Positions 1 to 5,432 of a stretch of 5,953 nucleotides of DNA are shown one piece after another. The position numbers and the translations under genes are program-made. The notes under the pieces were generated by a model, which was not told the DNA's origin, searched no databases, and saw nothing but the letters and a program-made list of their open reading frames with translations. Position 1 is the first letter of the stretch. Each line of letters begins with the position of its first letter. The stretch comes from Sphingomonadales bacterium UBA7473. Its GTDB lineage: Bacteria > Pseudomonadota > Alphaproteobacteria > Sphingomonadales > Sphingomonadaceae. Location: the NCBI GenBank assembly GCA_002478575.1, contig DLOX01000131.1:1-5953 (forward strand), given 5' to 3'.

Positions 1-26
1 TGGAGTGCCGGAATAGCCCTCGGGCA

Positions 27-764
27 TTATTTCAGCCGCTCAATCAATGCCCGTGCCGCCGCTGGATTGCGGACCTTGGCGCCCGCAATGAAGAAGATGA
101 ATGCATCGCGGTCTCTTTTGGCCCAACTTTGCGCTTTCGCCGCCCAATCGTCCAGAGCGGTATCGTCATAGCCTGTTGGCACATCATCCTGCGTGCGTTG
201 CAACCGCGCATAGGTGAAATCGGCGGTGGGTTCGTCAATCGCGGGGTAAACATCGCTATCGGCAAAGACGATCGCCATATTTCGAGCGCGGGCCAGCGCG
301 TAAAATTCTGGATCGCGGAAGCTTTCGTGGCGCGGTTCAAGCGCGTGGCGGAGCGGTACGCCATCTTGAGTCTCGGGCAGCAAATCGAGGAAGCGCGCGA
401 AATCATAGCGGTCGAATGCCTTAGTCGCGGCAAACTGCCAGAGGATTGGGCCAAGCCGATCCCCCAGTTCTGTAAAGCCTTGCGTCAGGAACTTCTCGAT
501 GGACTCCGCGCCCTCGGCCAGCTGCTTGCGGTTGACCGCATAACGAGACGCCTTGACGCTGAACTGAAAACCATCGGGCACGGCTTTTGCCCAATTGGCG
601 AAGCTTTCGGGTTTCTGCCGACCATAGAAGGTCGAGTTAATCTCAATGGCCGTCAGATGCTGCCCGGCAAATTCAAGCTCGCGTTTCTGCGGGAGGCCCG
701 CAGGATAAAAGGTGCCGCGCCAAGGCTCAAAGGACCAACCCCCAATGCCGATGCGGATTGTCAT
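27..764 (-). CDS. DUF72 (YecE-like) family protein, TIM-barrel fold, function unknown
   Basis: This 245-residue protein has the full set of DUF72 landmarks. These are an N-terminal I-G-x-G-G-W followed by W-R-G-x-F-Y-P (about residues 6-21), the E-I-N-x-T-F-Y strand (41-47), F-x-F-S-V-K (67-71), L-G-P-I-L-W-Q-F (104-111) and A-L-E-P-R-H-E-S-F (141-149). The family is known as a TIM-barrel fold with no settled biochemical role, and its conserved acidic and His residues suggest a pocket with enzymatic activity. Length is normal, so the gene looks complete. The start at 764 is chosen because the family motif begins six residues in. Its ATG overlaps the purL stop as ATGA, so translation is probably coupled to purL and the gene probably shares its promoter. 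No good Shine-Dalgarno is seen apart from GG-rich sequence inside the end of purL. A purine-related role is only suggested by position; YecE-like genes occur in many contexts. Confidence 0.93.
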   Translation of the reverse strand: MTIRIGIGGWSFEPWRGTFYPAGLPQKRELEFAGQHLTAIEINSTFYGRQKPESFANWAKAVPDGFQFSVKASRYAVNRKQLAEGAESIEKFLTQGFTELGDRLGPILWQFAATKAFDRYDFARFLDLLPETQDGVPLRHALEPRHESFRDPEFYALARARNMAIVFADSDVYPAIDEPTADFTYARLQRTQDDVPTGYDDTALDDWAAKAQSWAKRDRDAFIFFIAGAKVRNPAAARALIERLK

Positions 765-2965
765 CCATCCATCAGCGCGGGAAAGAAGCCCTCATGCGCG
801 GCGCGGAGGTCGGCGAGGGGGACTCCTCTCATTCCGGTGAACGTTATCGCGTCGCCACCCACATAGCCTAAGAGAGTGCAAGGGATCGCGGCTAAATGGG
901 CCGAATGAAGAACGTTGGCGATGTCATCGGTAGTGACAATATAGCGAGCTTGATCTTCAGCAAACCAATCACTGAGGCGGTCAAATGGGCATGAAACCAA
1001 ATCTGCTCCAACTTTACCCGCCAAAGCCATTTCGGCAATAGCGACAATAGCGCCCCCGTCCGAAACATCGTGAACGGCATTTGCAAGACCAGACTCAATC
1101 AATACTTGTACGAAGGATGCGTTTTCTCGCTCTTCGTATAGGTCGACCGAAGGAGGGGCGCCTGCTTCTTCTCCATATAGCTCTTTGAGCCAGATGGACT
1201 GGCCAATGTCGCCGCCAGTCGCGCCAACGACCAAGATTGCATCACCGGCTTCCTTAAACCCAATCCCCACAGCCTTCCGCCAATCCTGCATGAGGCCCAC
1301 CCCGCCAATGGCAGGCGTCGGCAGGATCGCAGACCCGCCACCGGTGGCTTTGCTCTCGTTGTAGAGCGACACATTCCCGCTCACGATGGGGAAATCGAGG
1401 GCGCGGCACGCGTCGGCCATGCCGCGGAGACTCTCGACGATTTGTGCCATAATCTCAGGCCGCTGCGGATTGGCGAAGTTCAGGCAATTGGTGACGGCCA
1501 AAGGCGTCGCGCCGACTGCGCTGAGGTTCCGATAGGCCTCTGCAATGGCTTGTTTTCCGCCTTCATAGGGATCGGCATAGACATAGCGCGGTGTGCAATC
1601 GGTGGTGATGGCGATGGCTTTATCTGTGCCATGGATGCGGACGACGGCCGCGTCTCCGCCGGGAGGCTGCATCGTGTCTCCGCCCACTTTATTGTCATAC
1701 TGCTCCCAAATCCAACGGCGAGAGGCAATGTCAGGCGAAGCGATCAGCTTCAACAAATCCGCTGCAATATCGGTGCTTTCGGGAATATCGCCCAGCGGCT
1801 TCACTTGCGCCCAGGCCTTATACTCCTCAAGGCTGAGCGCCGGCCGATCATAAAGCGGCGCATCATCGGCGAGTGGCGCAAGCGGGATATCCGCCACCAC
1901 ATCGCCATTCCATTCGAGCACCATATGGCCGGTATCAGTCACTTCACCGATGACCGCGAAATCCAATTCCCATTTGCGGAACATCGCCTCGGCCTCGGCT
2001 TCGCGACCGGGCTTCAAAACCATCAGCATCCGTTCCTGAGATTCGCTCAGCATCATCTCATACGGCGTCATGCCTTCCTCGCGCTGCGGCACGGCATTCA
2101 TGTTGAGCCGGATGCCGCACCCGCCCTTGGAGGCCATTTCAACGCTAGAGCTGGTGAGCCCTGCTGCGCCCATATCCTGAATCGCGACAATCGCGTCGGT
2201 CGCCATCAGTTCAAGGCAAGCTTCAATCAACAGCTTTTCGGTGAAGGGATCGCCGACTTGAACAGTGGGGCGCTTTTCCTCGCTATCCTCACCAAAGTCC
2301 GCGCTTGCCATCGTCGCGCCATGGATGCCGTCGCGGCCCGTTTTCGACCCGACATAGACGATCGAATTGCCAAGGCCGGTTGCGGCGGAATAGAAAATCT
2401 TGTCCGTATCGGCGATGCCCACGGTCATTGCGTTGACGAGAATATTGCCATCATAGGCCGGGTGGAAATTCACTTCGCCGCCAACGGTCGGCACGCCTAC
2501 GCAATTGCCGTAGCCGCCAATGCCGCGCACCACGCCAGAGATGAGATGCTTCATCTTGGGGTGGTCAGGCCGCCCGAAACGGAGCGCGTTCATATTCGCA
2601 ATCGGCCGCGCACCCATGGTGAACACATCGCGCAAGATGCCGCCGACACCTGTCGCGGCACCCTGATAGGGCTCAATATAGCTGGGGTGATTATGCGATT
2701 CCATTTTGAAAATCGCGGCTTGGCCGTCGCCAATATCGATTACGCCTGCATTTTCGCCGGGGCCACAGATTACCCAAGGCGCTTCGGTCGGCAGCTTCTT
2801 CAAGTGAATCCGCGATGATTTGTAAGAGCAATGCTCTGACCACATGACAGAAAAAATGCCGAGCTCCGTCAGGTTCGGTTCCCGCCCCATGGCGTGGAGC
2901 ACCCGCTCATATTCTTCTTCAGACAAGCCATGTTCGGCGACGATTTGGAGCGTGATCTCAGACAT
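761..2965 (-). CDS. purL: Phosphoribosylformylglycinamidine synthase subunit PurL (short, PurSQL-type)
   Basis: PurL catalyses the ATP-dependent amidation of FGAR to FGAM, step four of purine synthesis, in the cytoplasm. The 734-residue length fits the small PurL that works with separate PurS and PurQ (glutaminase); neither partner gene is in the window. Visible motifs include W-S-E-H-C-S-Y-K-S-S (42-51, conserved His45), E-S-H-N-H-P-S (89-95) followed by the G-A-A-T-G-V-G-G-I loop (102-110), G-Y-G-N-C-V-G-V-P (151-159), Q-D-M-G-A-A-G-L-T-S-S (263-273), L-S-E-S-Q-E-R-M (307-313), Q-Y-D-N-K-V-G-G-D-T (422-431), V-S-G-N-V-S-L-Y-N-E (528-537) and H-D-V-S-D-G-G (632-638). Both halves of the duplicated AIR-synthase-like fold are intact. 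The ATG at 2965 has an AAGG Shine-Dalgarno eight bases upstream. The gene is first of a pair with the DUF72 gene and diverges from the LuxR-type gene. Codons encoding roughly residues 610-690 are more AT-rich than the rest. Confidence 0.98.
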   Translation of the reverse strand: MSEITLQIVAEHGLSEEEYERVLHAMGREPNLTELGIFSVMWSEHCSYKSSRIHLKKLPTEAPWVICGPGENAGVIDIGDGQAAIFKMESHNHPSYIEPYQGAATGVGGILRDVFTMGARPIANMNALRFGRPDHPKMKHLISGVVRGIGGYGNCVGVPTVGGEVNFHPAYDGNILVNAMTVGIADTDKIFYSAATGLGNSIVYVGSKTGRDGIHGATMASADFGEDSEEKRPTVQVGDPFTEKLLIEACLELMATDAIVAIQDMGAAGLTSSSVEMASKGGCGIRLNMNAVPQREEGMTPYEMMLSESQERMLMVLKPGREAEAEAMFRKWELDFAVIGEVTDTGHMVLEWNGDVVADIPLAPLADDAPLYDRPALSLEEYKAWAQVKPLGDIPESTDIAADLLKLIASPDIASRRWIWEQYDNKVGGDTMQPPGGDAAVVRIHGTDKAIAITTDCTPRYVYADPYEGGKQAIAEAYRNLSAVGATPLAVTNCLNFANPQRPEIMAQIVESLRGMADACRALDFPIVSGNVSLYNESKATGGGSAILPTPAIGGVGLMQDWRKAVGIGFKEAGDAILVVGATGGDIGQSIWLKELYGEEAGAPPSVDLYEERENASFVQVLIESGLANAVHDVSDGGAIVAIAEMALAGKVGADLVSCPFDRLSDWFAEDQARYIVTTDDIANVLHSAHLAAIPCTLLGYVGGDAITFTGMRGVPLADLRAAHEGFFPALMDG

Positions 2966-2967
2966 GC

Positions 2968-2983
2968 CCCGCGCCTTAGCGGG
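2968..2983 (-). promoter_or_regulatory. GC-rich hairpin in the purL leader with the SD in its loop
   Basis: On the purL mRNA strand a perfect 5-bp stem (CCCGC pairing with GCGGG) encloses the six-base loop UAAGGC, ending two bases before the purL ATG. The loop contains the AAGG that serves as Shine-Dalgarno, so folding would present or restrict the ribosome-binding site. A second short dyad (GCGGC/GCCGC at 2983-2999) abuts it and shares one base. The stems are visible in sequence; a regulatory role is inference. No known purine riboswitch motif is recognised. Confidence 0.4.
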
Positions 2984-2997
2984 CGGCTTTCTTTGCC

Positions 2998-3026
2998 GCT
3001 AGTCCTTTGCGCCAAAGCCTTGTCAA
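2998..3026 (-). promoter_or_regulatory. Possible purL-DUF72 operon promoter
   Basis: A perfect -35 hexamer TTGACA (3026 to 3021 on the minus strand) is followed after 17 bases by ACTAGC (3003 to 2998). The latter is a poor -10, so the element rests mainly on the -35 match and its position. It predicts a start near 2991 and a leader of about 25 bases that still includes the hairpin around the Shine-Dalgarno. The -35 overlaps the possible -35 of the divergent LuxR-type gene. Confidence 0.35.
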
Positions 3027-3048
3027 TTGCTCCCAGCAAAAGCATAGC
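3020..3048 (+). promoter_or_regulatory. Possible promoter of the LuxR-type membrane regulator
   Basis: TTGTCA (3020-3025) is separated by 17 bases from CATAGC (3043-3048). The -35 is a five-of-six match and the -10 is weak. The predicted start is at about 3055, one base before the ATG, which would make the mRNA practically leaderless. It overlaps the opposing purL -35 within the 7-mer TTGTCAA. Confidence 0.3.
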
Positions 3049-3055
3049 TGCAGGA

Positions 3056-3748
3056 ATGAGCAAACCTCCAAATGGTCTTACTTCGCGTGAAATTGAGATT
3101 TTGGAACTGCTGAGCGAAGGGCATGAAGCAAAGTCCATTGCGAAGGTCCTTGGTCTTTCGGTTCATACGGTGAATGAGCGACTTCGGAATGCAAGGGTGA
3201 AGCTTGGCGCAACAAGCAGCCGTGAAGCAGCGCGCCGAATGATGGCGGAACGCGATCAGCCCAAAACGATTGGATACAAGGAATTTGGGGTGACGCCGCT
3301 CGATTCACTTGTGTCAGATGATATGGCATCTCTCACAGAAAGGAATTGGACGATGATGGGGTTGGCGATAGGGATATTTGCAACGGTAACCGCAGGCATG
3401 GCTTTGACAGCAAAAACCGCGCCGGTTCCGCCGCGCGTTGTTGCGACTCAACCCGCGATGGGTTCCGAAATTGCTTCTGGCCGATTTTCATTGTCCGTTA
3501 CCTATAGCGAGCCAATGAAATCAAATAGCTTTTCATTTGCGACTGGTCCTAATCCCGCTTTTCCAAAATGTGGGGGACGGCCAATCCAATCTAGCGATAA
3601 ACGGACCTTCACTCTCAATTGCTCAGCCGAGGTTGGCAAAAGCTATGAGGTCTGGTTCAACTATGGCCAATATCAAAATTTTCGAAGCGCAAAGACGTCT
3701 CTTCCCGCGACGCCAACTGCACTTCGGTTCAGAGTTAAGCCAAATTAG
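3056..3748 (+). CDS. One-component LuxR-type HTH regulator with one membrane span and a periplasmic Ig-like domain
   Basis: The 230-residue protein has three parts. Residues 7-64 are a LuxR/GerE helix-turn-helix with the typical L-T-x-R-E-I-E-I-L-x-L-L-x-E-G start, K-S-I-A-K-V-L-G-L-S turn and H-T-V-N-E-R-L-x-x-A-R-x-K-L-G recognition region. About 99-118 is one hydrophobic span (W-T-M-M-G-L-A-I-G-I-F and on). About 125-230 is a beta-rich domain with P-x-x-G and L-S-V-T-Y-S-E-P-M-K signatures of Big_5/SbsA-like Ig folds, plus two cysteines (172, 189) that could form a disulphide outside the cytoplasm. There is no receiver or autoinducer-binding domain, so it is neither a response regulator nor a classical quorum sensor. 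The inferred job is ToxR/CadC-like signalling from the periplasm to DNA; ligand and targets are unknown. The ATG at 3056 is preferred because the HTH begins seven residues in and an upstream in-frame ATG (2894) lies inside purL. AGGA abuts the ATG too closely to act as a normal SD. Confidence 0.85.
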   Translation: MSKPPNGLTSREIEILELLSEGHEAKSIAKVLGLSVHTVNERLRNARVKLGATSSREAARRMMAERDQPKTIGYKEFGVTPLDSLVSDDMASLTERNWTMMGLAIGIFATVTAGMALTAKTAPVPPRVVATQPAMGSEIASGRFSLSVTYSEPMKSNSFSFATGPNPAFPKCGGRPIQSSDKRTFTLNCSAEVGKSYEVWFNYGQYQNFRSAKTSLPATPTALRFRVKPN

Positions 3749-4394
3749 CTTTGCTCACATTTGACGATCCTCGCGCTGCCCACCAAGCTGCAAGCGTCGC
3801 CACCGCATAACCAAACCAAGCAAGGAAGATCATGCTGGGCCCAACCTCGGCGGGCTTTTCGCCAAGCCAATCGGTTGCTTGGAGGGCCAGCAGGATCACG
3901 CCAAGGCCAGCGATAGGAACCCTCCAGCCGCCGGTCTTCATCGCGTAAATATGAAGTGCCGCCAAGGTAATGCCCAGTTCCAACGGCATAACGATGATCG
4001 CATGATCCCAAAGGCCAAAGCCAAGTTTTGGCTCTCCGCCCGCGATTGTGAGGTCTGGCATATGAACGAGCAGATCGAGAAACCAGTGAGACAGAACCAC
4101 AGCCGCGCCGATGATCGCGGTCATCCGATTACGTGTGATCGCAAAGAGCAAAGCCCCAAAACCCGCCGCAAAGGCAGCACTGCCGACTAGGCTATGCGTA
4201 TATGGCATGTGAAACAGATCCATCGAAGAAACTTCGCTGAATCCCGGGACCAGCCGGAATTGCTCAATCCCCAAGAGCACGAAGCCGAAGAAGGCCCAAT
4301 CCACCAGTTGCGCGCCAATGAACAGCACTGGCAGGCTTGGCGCATCCTTATGCGTGGCGGCGACCAAGGCTGGTGCGAAATGCCCTATGAACAT
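3735..4394 (-). CDS. Six-helix membrane protein, YdjM/DUF457 metal-dependent-hydrolase-like
   Basis: This is a 219-residue integral membrane protein with about six hydrophobic segments (roughly 20-43, 66-86, 91-110, 130-150, 158-175, 188-207). His and Asp residues sit at places typical of the YdjM/DUF457 'inner membrane metal-dependent hydrolase' group: H5 at the extreme N-terminus, D32 after the first helix, Y-T-H-S at 65-68, and the spaced set H103-x3-D107-x3-H111-x2-D114. These suggest a metal site at the membrane; the family's substrate is not established and the assignment is by eye. The ATG at 4394 has a GGGGAG Shine-Dalgarno about eight bases upstream. It lies 44 bp downstream of the rhodanese-like gene on the same strand with no convincing terminator between, so co-transcription is likely. 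The last 14 bp, including the stop, overlap the end of the convergent LuxR-type gene. Confidence 0.8.
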   Translation of the reverse strand: MFIGHFAPALVAATHKDAPSLPVLFIGAQLVDWAFFGFVLLGIEQFRLVPGFSEVSSMDLFHMPYTHSLVGSAAFAAGFGALLFAITRNRMTAIIGAAVVLSHWFLDLLVHMPDLTIAGGEPKLGFGLWDHAIIVMPLELGITLAALHIYAMKTGGWRVPIAGLGVILLALQATDWLGEKPAEVGPSMIFLAWFGYAVATLAAWWAARGSSNVSKANLA

Positions 4395-4438
4395 GATGTC
4401 TCTCCCCCGGGTTTGTGCCCAAGGCGGAGGCTAACCGC

Positions 4439-4939
4439 TTATGATTGCTGCGCAACCCATTTCACGCGCGGATCGTTGAAATCCACCACATCATCCAATT
4501 CCCAGACATTGGCATAGCCATAGCCGACGAGATTGATGAAGGTCTGAATATTGAGCGCAAGTGGCGCTGATTTTAGGGGCACGGGGCGGCGGTGGTTGCT
4601 GAAATTATTGTTGCAATAAATGAGGATTGGCCGCTTTTCATTCTTGCCGATCACGGCGGCCAAGCTTTCGGCGGTAAAGTCCGTCAGCGGCAGGTTTACT
4701 GCGCCTTTGATATGCCCTTCGCGAAACGCGTCTTTTGATCGGGCATCAAGGATCAATGCGCCGCGCTTCTTTGCCAAGGCTTCAAAATCCTTGAAGGAGA
4801 GAAGGCGTTTCTCACGTTCTGGCGCTGTTGTTTCGGTCAGCTTGGCAAAGCCCGGATAGTCAATCTGCGGATTGCGCGATTGGGCAAGGGCGGGCTGTGT
4901 GACGGTGAACAGCAAAGCTGCGGCGAGGATGATGCGCAT
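4439..4939 (-). CDS. Secreted rhodanese-like domain protein
   Basis: The 166-residue protein opens with a signal peptide (M-R-I-I-L-A-A-A-L-L-F and on, probable cleavage after A-L-A near residue 19), so it should act in the periplasm. A rhodanese fold follows: F-K-D-F-E-A-L (49-55), L-I-L-D-A-R-S-K-D-A-F (62-72), G-H-I-K-G-A-V-N-L-P (75-84), then I-L-I-Y-C (105-109) with the probable catalytic Cys109. The loop after the cysteine reads C-N-N-N-F-S-N instead of the usual six-residue rhodanese loop, and about 25 residues separate it from the G-Y-x-x-V-W-E-L strand (141-148). I recall C-N-N-N-F as typical of a secreted rhodanese subgroup. The role is probably sulfur or thiol transfer or redox handling; the substrate is unknown. 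The start at 4939 is chosen over the longer frame from 5014 because it gives a clean signal peptide and follows a strong AAGGAGG. Confidence 0.9.
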   Translation of the reverse strand: MRIILAAALLFTVTQPALAQSRNPQIDYPGFAKLTETTAPEREKRLLSFKDFEALAKKRGALILDARSKDAFREGHIKGAVNLPLTDFTAESLAAVIGKNEKRPILIYCNNNFSNHRRPVPLKSAPLALNIQTFINLVGYGYANVWELDDVVDFNDPRVKWVAQQS

Positions 4940-4944
4940 GGTGG

Positions 4945-4951
4945 CCTCCTT
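4945..4951 (-). promoter_or_regulatory. Strong Shine-Dalgarno that fixes the rhodanese start
   Basis: AAGGAGG on the minus strand is followed by five bases (CCACC) and then the ATG at 4939. It is the best ribosome-binding site in the window. Together with the signal peptide it rules out the upstream ATG at 5014. Confidence 0.85.
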
Positions 4952-4977
4952 GGGTAGGAGGGTGATGGCATGTGGAG

Positions 4978-5007
4978 GATAAATGGGGGCTGAATGGGGA
5001 CATTCAA
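4978..5007 (-). promoter_or_regulatory. Possible rhodanese-operon promoter overlapped by a 6-bp-arm dyad
   Basis: On the minus strand TTGAAT (5007 to 5002) is followed 18 bases later by TTTATC (4983 to 4978), giving a predicted start near 4972 and a leader of about 30 bases. A perfect inverted repeat, TGAATG-GGGA-CATTCA (4991-5006), covers most of the -35 and part of the spacer, which is where a repressor would bind. The dyad is plain in the sequence. The promoter is a modest match, and the operator role is inference. The 131-bp spacer 4940-5070 otherwise holds the rhodanese SD and the possible barstar promoter. Confidence 0.35.
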
Positions 5008-5035
5008 AAACCAAGCTGGCCGGACTCCACTCCGA

Positions 5036-5064
5036 TTGCGAACCTTGAATTGCAAGAGTAACTT
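5036..5064 (+). promoter_or_regulatory. Weak possible promoter of the barstar-like gene
   Basis: TTGCGA (5036-5041), 17 bases, then TAACTT (5059-5064). The -35 match is partial and the -10 matches three of six. If used, transcription would start on the A of the ATG at 5071, giving a leaderless mRNA. It is reported mainly because the two other plus-strand genes show the same spacing. Confidence 0.22.
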
Positions 5065-5070
5065 TATGCC

Positions 5071-5355
5071 ATGAAGATTATCACTCTTGATGCATCCGAA
5101 TGGCGAAATCTAGACGACTTCTATTTGGCGCTGCTGCCTGAGCTTGGCGCGCCTGATTGGCACGGCCATAATCTCAATGCGCTATACGATAGCCTATCTG
5201 GCGGTATTAACGAGGTTGAGCCGCCCTTTCATGTCACTGTCCGCAACACGGCCGCTCTTTCAGCTGATTTTATTATCTTGTTTTCCGGGGTTGCTGATGT
5301 GTTTGAGGACGCGCGTCGAGAGTTCGACGTCGACCTGCTTTTTATGGTCGATTGA
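5071..5355 (+). CDS. Barstar-family (ribonuclease inhibitor-like) protein
   Basis: This 94-residue acidic protein matches the barstar family in length and pattern. The core P-D-W-H-G-H-N-L-N-A-L-Y-D-S-L-S-G (28-44) lines up with barstar's P-E-Y-Y-G-E-N-L-D-A-L-W-D-C-L-T-G. The C-terminal V-F-E-D-A-R-R-E-F-D-V-D-L-L-F (77-91) lines up with barstar's last helix and strand. By this alignment barstar Asp39, the key barnase contact, is kept as Asp40. Asp35 is replaced by Asn36, Trp38 by Tyr39, and Glu76 by Asp80. Barstar proteins bind and block small secreted RNases in the cytoplasm; no barnase-like gene is in this window, so the partner is unknown. It diverges from the rhodanese gene and is followed after 77 bp by the HTH gene. 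The start at 5071 gives the usual family N-terminus (K-I-I-T-L-D); no clear Shine-Dalgarno precedes it. Confidence 0.88.
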   Translation: MKIITLDASEWRNLDDFYLALLPELGAPDWHGHNLNALYDSLSGGINEVEPPFHVTVRNTAALSADFIILFSGVADVFEDARREFDVDLLFMVD

Positions 5356-5397
5356 ACACACAAATTTGAATTTTCGAAAAGCCAATAAATTTCCCTC

Positions 5398-5426
5398 TTG
5401 ACCAGTAGGACTATTTTTGTTCTAAA
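5398..5426 (+). promoter_or_regulatory. Probable promoter of the small HTH gene
   Basis: TTGACC (5398-5403) is followed after 17 bases by TCTAAA (5421-5426), or after 19 bases by TAAAAT (5423-5428), which is five of six to the -10 consensus. AT-rich DNA with the palindrome TTTTCGAAAA (5371-5380) lies just upstream. With the 17-bp spacing, transcription would start exactly at the A of the ATG (5433). This is the best promoter match in the window. The 5356-5432 spacer shows no clear terminator for the barstar-like gene. Confidence 0.5.
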
Positions 5427-5432
5427 ATCGGA

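Noticed and set aside
12..31. Short dyad (GCCC-TC-GGGC with AT flanks) near the DUF72 stop, as a terminator
   Set aside because: The full stem leaves a two-base loop, there is no clear T-run in the minus direction, and it overlaps the stop codon.
129..866. 245-codon plus-strand open frame across DUF72 and the end of purL
   Set aside because: It is antisense to two well-supported genes, shows no domain signature and no ribosome-binding site.
1442..2818. Long open frame of 458 codons on the plus strand opposite purL
   Set aside because: It lies entirely inside purL in antisense, has a low-complexity His/Arg/Ala-rich translation with no known domain and no promoter or SD. It is the usual shadow of a GC-biased gene.
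2894..3055. N-terminal extension of the LuxR-type gene to an ATG inside purL
   Set aside because: It would overlap the purL coding start by 72 bp in antisense, its 54 extra residues have no family resemblance, and the HTH domain starts cleanly after the ATG at 3056.
4940..5014. 25-residue N-terminal extension of the rhodanese-like gene
   Set aside because: It would bury the signal peptide. The internal ATG at 4939 has a strong AAGGAGG and a proper signal sequence.
5066..5074. Two-codon open frame ATG-CCA-TGA overlapping the barstar start, as a regulatory uORF
   Set aside because: It is too short to distinguish from chance, and it would be absent from the mRNA if transcription starts at the ATG.
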